Positions 11,901 through 20,900 of a DNA stretch of 54,439 nucleotides are shown here, piece after piece. The position numbers and the translations under genes were made by a program. Numbering within the stretch: position 1 is the stretch's first letter; every line of letters starts with the position of its first letter. This stretch comes from a virus, in the IMG/VR virus record IMGVR_UViG_3300037087_000771, positions 1-54,439 of that record; one strand, given 5' to 3'. The notes under the pieces were generated by a model, which ran no database searches, had not been told where the DNA came from, and worked only from the letters and a program-made list of their open reading frames with translations.

Positions 11901-14900
11901 TCTGAAAAGCCCCGGTGTCCCTTCGTTTTTCTGTACTCCTCTTCCCCTTTGAACGTCATGGACCATTCGTTACTTACCGGATTGAAATTGAACACTGTGT
12001 GGAGGTCGTTCCTCATATTCATCTTGGCCCGCACAAAATCCGCCAGGTGCGCGGGATCGATCCACGACGCGCCAATGCGAGCAGTGATTCTGTGCTGGGG
12101 GATCTCCGCCGGCTGCGCCGCCTCAAGCAGAGCCACGTTGCGGGCATATTCAGGGTTGGACGTTGCCATCTCCCGTGCGACGGCCAGCTTCCGCTTCACG
12201 TTGCCGGACAGGTATTCGTCTATCGTTTCAAGGAAGCCGGTTTCTGGGTTTTCGACGATCTTGTCGGCAACCCCGAGCCTGACAGACTCGACATCCGAGC
12301 TCCGCAGCCTCGCCATGTATTCGAGGTTGGGATATCCGAATTCGTCGAGGGCCATCGCCAGGGCGTCATGATCGGTGTCCGCCCTGTCAGGCCGGGCGGC
12401 AAAGGCTGTTATGTTTTTGGTGAATATGTCCGAGAGTTTGGTGACTTTGTTTGTGTCTGGATCGTGCTCTTCCAGTGCCAATACCCACGCGGAGTCGGTG
12501 TACTCATTGTACATTGCGGAGTTCTTTATGGCGTTTACAGGGCCGTATGTCTTGACAAACAGGTCATACCATTTTTTGAGTTTGACCTGCTCTTCCTTGA
12601 TGACCTTGGCGTCCGTCTCGGTCTTCTGCGCCCTAAGCAGTGTCCGGATTTGATCCAGAATACGAACATAGAGGCGTACGATCTCGGCCTTTTTCTGTTC
12701 GCCGGCCGTCGCGACAGGCAGTTTCTCCTCCTCGCCATCTAACTTCTCGCAAACCTCGCCCTTATCATTGATGTATGCCCCCCCCTCTTTGATGGTTCCG
12801 GGTGCGGAGATGATGTCATCGATCGACTTGGCTTCCTTGACGGCCTCGCGCTCGACGATCTTGTCCGGAAAGGAGGCGGCAAGCCTTTCCAGGTTGGACT
12901 GCAAATCGCCTTCGCCGACCACCCGCAGGCTCTCGTTTCCGTACCTGCCGGTGATCTTTTCCAACTTTCCAGCAACCATCTCTGGGTGCTTGAGGAAATA
13001 ATTGTTGATGGTCAACCCGGTCGATTCATGCGTTCCCGTGGTCGTCCATTCCTCGGCGGGGACTCCCACGAACTTCCCCCCCTCGATATTCTTGCGGAAC
13101 ACCAGGATATCGGTCGCTACCTGCGTGGAACTGTAAATCCCAGAGGGAAGCCGGATCGCACCCACGAGTTGAGCCTTCCCAGCAAATTCTGCCAGGTGGG
13201 GGCCGACGGCATCCAGGGTATTTGACGTGGTGATCATCATGCTCAACGCGCCAGGTGCTGTAAGGTTGAGCATCTTGTTGATGAAATAGTTATGGAGACG
13301 ATACCCGCCCTTGTTGTGCTTCAGGTCCGTAGGGGAGAAGTTCTCGAACGGGACATTGGTGATGGTCAGATCGAACCGGTTATTCGGTTTCTTCACGTCC
13401 TGGAATGGCTTGGTCTCGATGGAGGCCAGCCCGTAGAGTAGCGTTGCAATGCGGGCGCTCACCCCGTCCATTTCGATCCCCTGCAACGCTGTCCCCTGGG
13501 CGAGGTCGCTCGGCATGGTTCCCAGAAAGAGACCATTCGCTCCAGTTGCGGGGTCAAGCACGACCCCATTCGTGAAACCAAGGCGCTGCGCCAGCTTCCA
13601 CATGAATGTGCCAATGGGTACGGGGGTATAATAGGCTGATGTTGAAGACGACGCTGCGTCACGGACCTCATCATCGTTGAGTTCCGCCTTGAGCAGTTCG
13701 GCCTTGCCCGCCCATGCCGCGGTGGGTTCGTAGGCAAACAGTTCCGACATGCCTCCCCAGCCGCTATACTGAGCCAGGATGTCTTTTTCGTTTATCGATG
13801 GTTGTATCGTCCGCTGGTTATCAGGAACCTTATCGGCCTCTGTCCAGCCGCCAGGAGGGGCTTCCCCGAACGAGACTGTTCCGGACGAAGCCAGCCTGTT
13901 TTCTGATTCTATGAGATTGAGTAATTTGACAGCAGCTAAATTGAGACTGAACCGAACGGGAACAGATTTCGGGTCGTTCAGGGTGGGATCTGTTATTTGG
14001 TAGTTTCCGGCGGGAGAAGGATATACTCCTTCAGCACTTCCTCCCTCGACGCCGCCCACTGGCCCCCTCTGCTTACCAGGACCGCGAGCTCCTCCGACGC
14101 CATCTGCGCTGCCTGCTCCGTCTCCTTCTCGAACGTCCCCTCCTTCATCAGGGCTGCCGTCAGGGCGGGCAGGTACTTCTTCCAGTGGTTCTGCGCCATC
14201 CTCTTGAAGACTCCCATTGATACCACCTCTTTCTTTGGAGATATAAGTCGGGTTTTCACCCTCATACTGAATGTTTGACAGCTTATAATCTAATATATCA
14301 TCGGGATGGAGCTGTGTCAAATAGGCAACTGCGCCCGTTCCGTTCTGCCCTTCCGATGTATATCCCTTATCATGACCGGCATACCCGTCCGGCTGCATCA
14401 TCGGCCCAAAGGATGTCGCGTCGTAGCGATACCAGTAATAGCCGTCATTGGATGGGTCGGACGCCCAGATCGCATTATATCGATCCTCTACCTCCGCCAG
14501 CAGTTCCTTTAGCTTGGTTTGTAACAGCAATTCGTTGGCTGTTTTAATGGAAACGTACTCGTCCTTGAGGGACGGGTGCCCGTTCTCATCCCACTCCAAT
14601 CCATCCAGGAAGTATTTGATGGTCTCGTTGAACGTCTCGCGTTCCTTTCCCGCGGGATATACCAGTTTTGCCCCGACACCTGCCTTCCCGCCTACCCTTC
14701 CGGCGGACACGAAGTCGTTGACCAGGTAGTTGTTTTTCCCCGGCAGCGTATCGTAGATGTACGCCTCGAACGCCCTCGCCCACATCTCGTGAGACCGTGC
14801 GGTATAGTCCGCGTCCATCTGCTGCGCGGTGCTGTAATAGTCTGTCTCTTTTCTGACCGCCTGCTCAAATAGTTCCGAAACGTATTCCTTTACCGCTGCA

Positions 14901-17900
14901 ATTCGATTCTGTTTTTTGTTCGATACTATCCGCTTGAGAAACGTGGAGTCCTTCCCGAGGATGTCATTTACCAGCCGGGAGCCAGCTCCGAAGTCGTAGA
15001 TATGAAAGAAAGTAAAGATGACCTGTTCAATTTCGTCTTTCGCCCTCTGGGAGGCCAGGTCCTGCAACCCATGGCCCCACTCATGGGCCATAGTCCCGTC
15101 GCCGTTGTCCCTGGTGAAGTTGATCGTTTTGACAGTGGGGAAGTATGCCGCTGCGGCCCCCTTCGCCTTGTGCCCCAGATTGGCAAATTGTACGGCCAGT
15201 TGTCTCCCCAGGCTCATGCCGATGTTGGGAGCGCCGATGGTTGCAGCCAGGTCCATGAAGGCATCGAACGCAGCCGGGATAACGCGGTTCCGCTCCTCCT
15301 GGTTGATCCAGCCCTCCTCGCCAAACCCGACGCCATTGAAACCGAACGGAGCCTGAAAGTCCTCTGTCTTTTTAAGTTCAACGCCCTTACGGTAATCGGC
15401 AAGGCCGGAACGTACCACTTCCTTGTTCCGCCCGCGCTTGTTGACGTTGATCTCCGACAGCAGGATATCGTTCTCGTCGGCAAGGAGATTCTGCCAGGAA
15501 TCGGTCAGGAAGTTGTAAAGGCCATTCGGTTTATCGACAATATCATGGTTGGCTATAATTCCGACGAGGCTGCGCCTCACTTCCATGTACGGCTCATATC
15601 TCCCGGTTTCATCTCGTAATCCATGGAGCACGGTGTCCTGTAACCGACCGATGATGTTCGTGATGGAGATCTGGCCATCGAAGGCGTCAACGATGGGCTG
15701 CATGGTTCTGCCGTACTCACTCGCCCATTCCTTGAGTTTATCGATAGAACCATCTCGGAAATTCAGCCAATGTTCGATCTTGTCCTCGATGGACTTCCCC
15801 GACATGTAACGCAACCGGTCCCGATTGCTGAGAAGGTGCTCCTTGAACGTCAAGAAATACTTCTGCACCATCTCTTTCGTCCGGGGGACACCCGGGGTCG
15901 CCCCTTCAGGATAATCGACCCCCCATATTTTCCCAGGGACCATCTCGTCGAGGATGATCTTCGCCGCGGACTTTGGTGACTTATCCTTGATCTTCTGGTT
16001 CAACTTCTCCGGGTCATAGACATAGCCGACGTTCTGGAATTCTCCCATCCCGGCTTTCTTCTCTTTGCGCTCCGCCGCCGCAGCCGCCTTTTGCTCTTTC
16101 TCCGCCTTCTCCTGATCGGTCAGCTTTCGGCGGGTCCGCGCTCCCCCCTCCCCTTTCCCCGTGTTCTCGTCGAGGTTGATCACTTCACCCTCTTCCGCCA
16201 TGTTTTCCGGAAGGATATTTCCTTCGTGTCTTACAGACCCCACACCATCCCATGAGTATTTCCAGCCTTCTTCCGGGATAGACACCGTCCCGCCTTCTTC
16301 CCATTCCGGGTGCTCTCTTGCAGCCTTGTTCCATGCGGCGTTTCGAGATTGCTGGTCTGCTTTAACGGGTTCGTCCATAGACGCCCGGTCATATCTGAGA
16401 GAAGATTCCGGCACACGCACTCTGAGGACAACAGGCGCCCCCCCGTGCTCGTCAACAGCCTCTTTTGCATAGTATTGGGCAAGCTCTCTCGTTTTTGCGA
16501 GGTAGGGGTTATTCAGCCCGTTCTTCCTTATGTCATCTAATAGGTTAGAACTCGTCCCGTGATAGGCTTCACGGATTGGGTGATCGATCTCTTTTTTATC
16601 CCTCTTTTCCTGAATGAACTGCTTGAGGTAAGGCCGGATTGCATCGCCGAATTGCGCGATCATCGTCGAGGCGAATTCCCAGAGCCCCTTCCCGACTTCG
16701 ATGAAGTGCGTGAACGCCGCCTCGAAATGGGGCTTCGCTTTCGCGTAGGTATCCTCGTCGATGCCGCCGGGGAGGGACTTCAGCGACGACCCTCCAAACA
16801 GTTCATAAAGACCCTTCAGGGCTTCGCCTGCCCCCAACACCCCCTCCTTGGCCACAGCGGACAGGATGTCATCGAGAGCCTTTGCCGGTTTTGCCGAGGG
16901 GATCTTTCCCGCAGCGCGATCCCTGGCAGCAGCAAATATGTTCTTGACAGCTTCATTTGTCGTCTTCGGCGCAGTTTCTTTCTTTTCCGGCATGTCGAGC
17001 AGTGCGTCGAGGTCTTCATTGGAAATCTCGGAGATCTCTTTCATGATGTCGGCCTTAGCGGCTTCTGGTTTCGTCAATTCTGTCAGTTCGGGATATTTGT
17101 CAAGTATGGCCTGTCGTGCTTTTGGATCATCGCCGGGGGCAGCATCGAGGTCGGATAGAAATCTCTTCGCATCCTCCTGCGAAAATTTCTCAGCCTGCGA
17201 AACCTTGTCCGCATCCTCCAAAAGGGCCGTGCGTTTTTTCTGGTATTCAAACTCAGCTTCTCGCGCATTCTCCGCCCTGAGCCGGTCACTTATTTCGGCC
17301 TGTTCGTTGCTCCTCTTGTCCACGGAGGTTTCCTTTTCCTCCACGGGTGGTTCTTTCCCCTCTGATTTTGAGCCTCTTACTCCGCCAGTTCCCGCCGCCT
17401 TGATATCCCCCGCGGGGGCTTCTCCGTCCTTCACGGGGGTTTCTTTCGTGGCCTTCCCCTCGAACATCTCTTTCGCAAGGCCGGGGTAATACTCTCTGAT
17501 GGTTTTTTCTAACGCCGGCCCTTGCTCTTCCAGCCCTCGGATTTCCTTCTTGATCTCCATTATCCGGGCCGCCAGATCATTGTACGTCGGGGTTCTCCCG
17601 AACCATGAATCCCGCCATGCTTCAGGACCGGCGTCTTCTGCATTCGACGTGGCCTTCGCGTCTTCTCCGAGCTGCTTGAGGGTGATCTCCTTGGCATCGA
17701 CCTTGCGCTGGATCTCCTGATATTTGGCGAGCCGCGCCTTGGTAGCCTCGATCTCTGCCGGGATTCCTTCGTATCTGGCCTTCCACTCATTCCTTTTCGC
17801 CCAGTAATCAGCGACCTCCGCCTCTGCCTCCTTGGTGATCAGATCCGTGGGCTTGCCCGTGCGTTTGTCGGAGTGCTGGGGGAGACGATTCAGCGCCGCC

Positions 17901-20900
17901 GTCACCTTCAGCTTCGAGACGTTCTTCTTGAATTTCTCCAAGTGTTCCACATCGTTCACGATCACAAACTTCCCGTCCATGGGAACGTCGATGATAACGT
18001 GGTTGGGTCCAGCGTCTTCAGTCTTGTTGTTCTCGTAGGCTGTCCGGGCGGCAAGGGCCTCATCGATATGTTCGAGCAGATACTTCTTGACGACCTTGGA
18101 CTTGGCCTCTTCTTCTTTGGTCTTTACCTCCGCCGAGGAAGGGGCTGGTTTCTCTTCCTTCTTCGCTTCCGATGCCTTGGTGGCTTCTTTCGTGGCCTTC
18201 GGGGCTCTCGCGCCGCCGGTTCCGGCTGCCTTGATGTCGGTTTTCTCCTCAGCTTTTGCAGGTGCGTCAGGATAGCTACCCTGGCCCCCGTGTTCTTTTT
18301 CCAGGAGGACTTCCCAGTATGCCTCTGCCGCGTCTATATCCGCGATAAGCGATTGCAACTTCTTGCCAAGTACGGGATTCTTTGCCGTCACGTTCGTGAC
18401 AATCGCCTTCTTTTCTTTCAGGGTGAGCGTGCTATACCCGCGTCCCCCCATACCGCTTCCACCCTTCCCAATCGAATGTTCGAGCCCGGCTTCCCGCTCG
18501 ATTGATGCGAATTCTTCTTCGTATTGGCTGATTAAATTCCTTCCTTCATCGGCGGTTCCCGCGTTCTTCATTTTTTCCGCGTAGGCTTCCGATGTTGGCT
18601 CAGGAGCGATGATCTCGGTGGGGGACAATACGTTGGTCGTCTCGAACGCCGCCAGGTCCTTCAGGGCGGCTATCCCTTTCAGGTCGTCGCCTTTGGTGCG
18701 GCTCCTTATTGCTTCAATCCCTGCCTTGATCGCCTCTTCTCGGGTATTGAATTCCGGACCATCGATAGCCGGGGCATGTCCACTGCCATCGTAGTCGCCA
18801 TACTTTTTCGAGATATGGACACCTATCCGGAATTTCCCATCGGGACCTTCCGCGATGTCGATACTCCCTGTCCGCCCAGATGCCTTCCCAAAAGGAATGG
18901 TTATCTTTTCCGGTTCAGTATAGACGCCATGGTCGTTGATATTGTGCCCTGCATCCCGGTATTTCTTGACATCGTCATCCAGTTCCTGCCTGGCCCTATT
19001 TCGTTTATCCGTAGGTTCATCGACCGCCGCCGGCCCCCTCTTCCCGCCAGTGCCCGCGGCTTTGATGTCAGTGGTGCCTTCGTCGGGCTGAATCATCTCG
19101 AAGATCGGCTTAGTGTCCCCAAAGAGATACTGGTGCATCGCCTCCTTGTCGCCCTGTGAAAGTTTCTTCGCGTTGGTCCCCTCGAACTGGAGAAGGTTAA
19201 ACTCGTCATTTTTTGCCGTCGCCTCGTTGATCGCCTCATCACGCAGCCAGGAGTCGGCGGCGGTGGCATCTTTTATCGCCAGGCGATTCGTCTCCGTGCG
19301 GATTCCGGGGGGCGTAAGGACGCGTCCGGTCAGGGTGGTAAGACCTTCGGACGCGGGGGTTGTCGGAGTTTCCCCTGCAGCGGACTTTTTGGCAGCCTTG
19401 AATTCATCTACAACCTGCTGAAGAATCGGATGATCCCATCCGCGCTCGTTTTGCTGCACATCTGAAAGCACAGACGCCAACTCGTAGATGTCGTCTTGGT
19501 CTTTCTCCGATACCTCAATCCCTTCTTTCTTCAGAAGTTCGACCGCTTTTAATCCAAGTTTCTCCTGTGCAGAAGCAAATGCGGTTTCGGCGTGGTGCAT
19601 GGCAAACCCTGATTCGGATCCCAGGATGTCCATTTCTTCGTCGATCTGTTTCTTTCGCGCCCGCGAAACGGCGTCCTTGGCGCTTTTCAGTTTATTTCTT
19701 TCCTCGATCAGCGCATCCATTTTTGGTTTATTTTTCGTGTCTATATCGTCTTTGACTGAATAGAGGTCATCCCACAAATTGCTGATATTCATAGGGGTAT
19801 AACTTTCGGGGAATTCAAAGTCTTCGGATATTTCTCCCCGCGAAATCTTCCCAATAAGATTGGCTATTTCACCTTCGTCAGCAGCGCCCTGCCCCACCGT
19901 TTCACCATGTTGAACCTCCACGGGGGTTTCTTTTGATCCCACGGAGGTTTTGTCCAATATCCCGAGCCGATACCGGGCGTAGGCACTCACGGTATCTTCC
20001 CCAGTGTATTCCCCAAGGACCGCAGCCTCCCCTCCTTCGGCAAATAACTTTTCAACCTTCGCCCGCACGAACTGCGGGGTTCCGGTCACCTGGGTGTCCC
20101 AGAGGTCGAACCTCTTTTTGTCCTCCGCCTTGACCTCTGCCGTGATGTCCAGGACCTTTCCCGAAGTTTCCCCGGTCACATTCAGCGGTCCTCTCGCGCC
20201 GCCCGTTCCCGCTATCTCCAATTTCTTGTCGATGCCCGCTAGGGCCTCGGGGGTGAGATCATCTTCGGTCTGGATGTTGACATCTCCCTCCGTCAAGATG
20301 TCCGTCGCCGTCAGGTTCTTCCGCTTTGCTGCCGGCTCGTCTCCCAGGAGAATGTCCCTCGCCGCACTCTTGGCTGGCTGCGGGGGCTTTCTGACCACGT
20401 CTCCCTTTGCAACGCCGCCGGTAGATTCGATATTTTCCGGGTCGAACCCGAAGGTAGTGGCCCTGGAGGCAACCGCGTTGGCCAGCCGGTTGAACTCTTT
20501 CCGCTGGGGCTCCGTCGCCTTGCCCGTCTCGATGAGTTTTTGTATCCCGACGGCTTTGTTGATGTCCTCCTGGTAGGTCAAATACTGCTGGTAGAGATCC
20601 GGGCTGATGTTCTTTTCATTGAATTCGTCCCTCAGAGAGACCCATCTTGCCACGTCTTCGCCTGTGGCGTCCTCCGTCTTTACCGCCGCGTCCAGCTTCA
20701 GGTATTCCTTGAACTTGCTCGTCATGTCGAAGTCTATGCCGCGCTTGTCCATCTCAGTCGCGAAGGCGTCCCTTGCCGTGGCCAGGTCCTTATCCTTCGG
20801 CCTCTGGTCCGACAGTTCCTGGGCGTGCTCGTGCATGGCCGGGAGGAATTCATTGGGGATCGAGCCGAACTTGTTTTCAGCGACAACGTCCTTCACGAGC

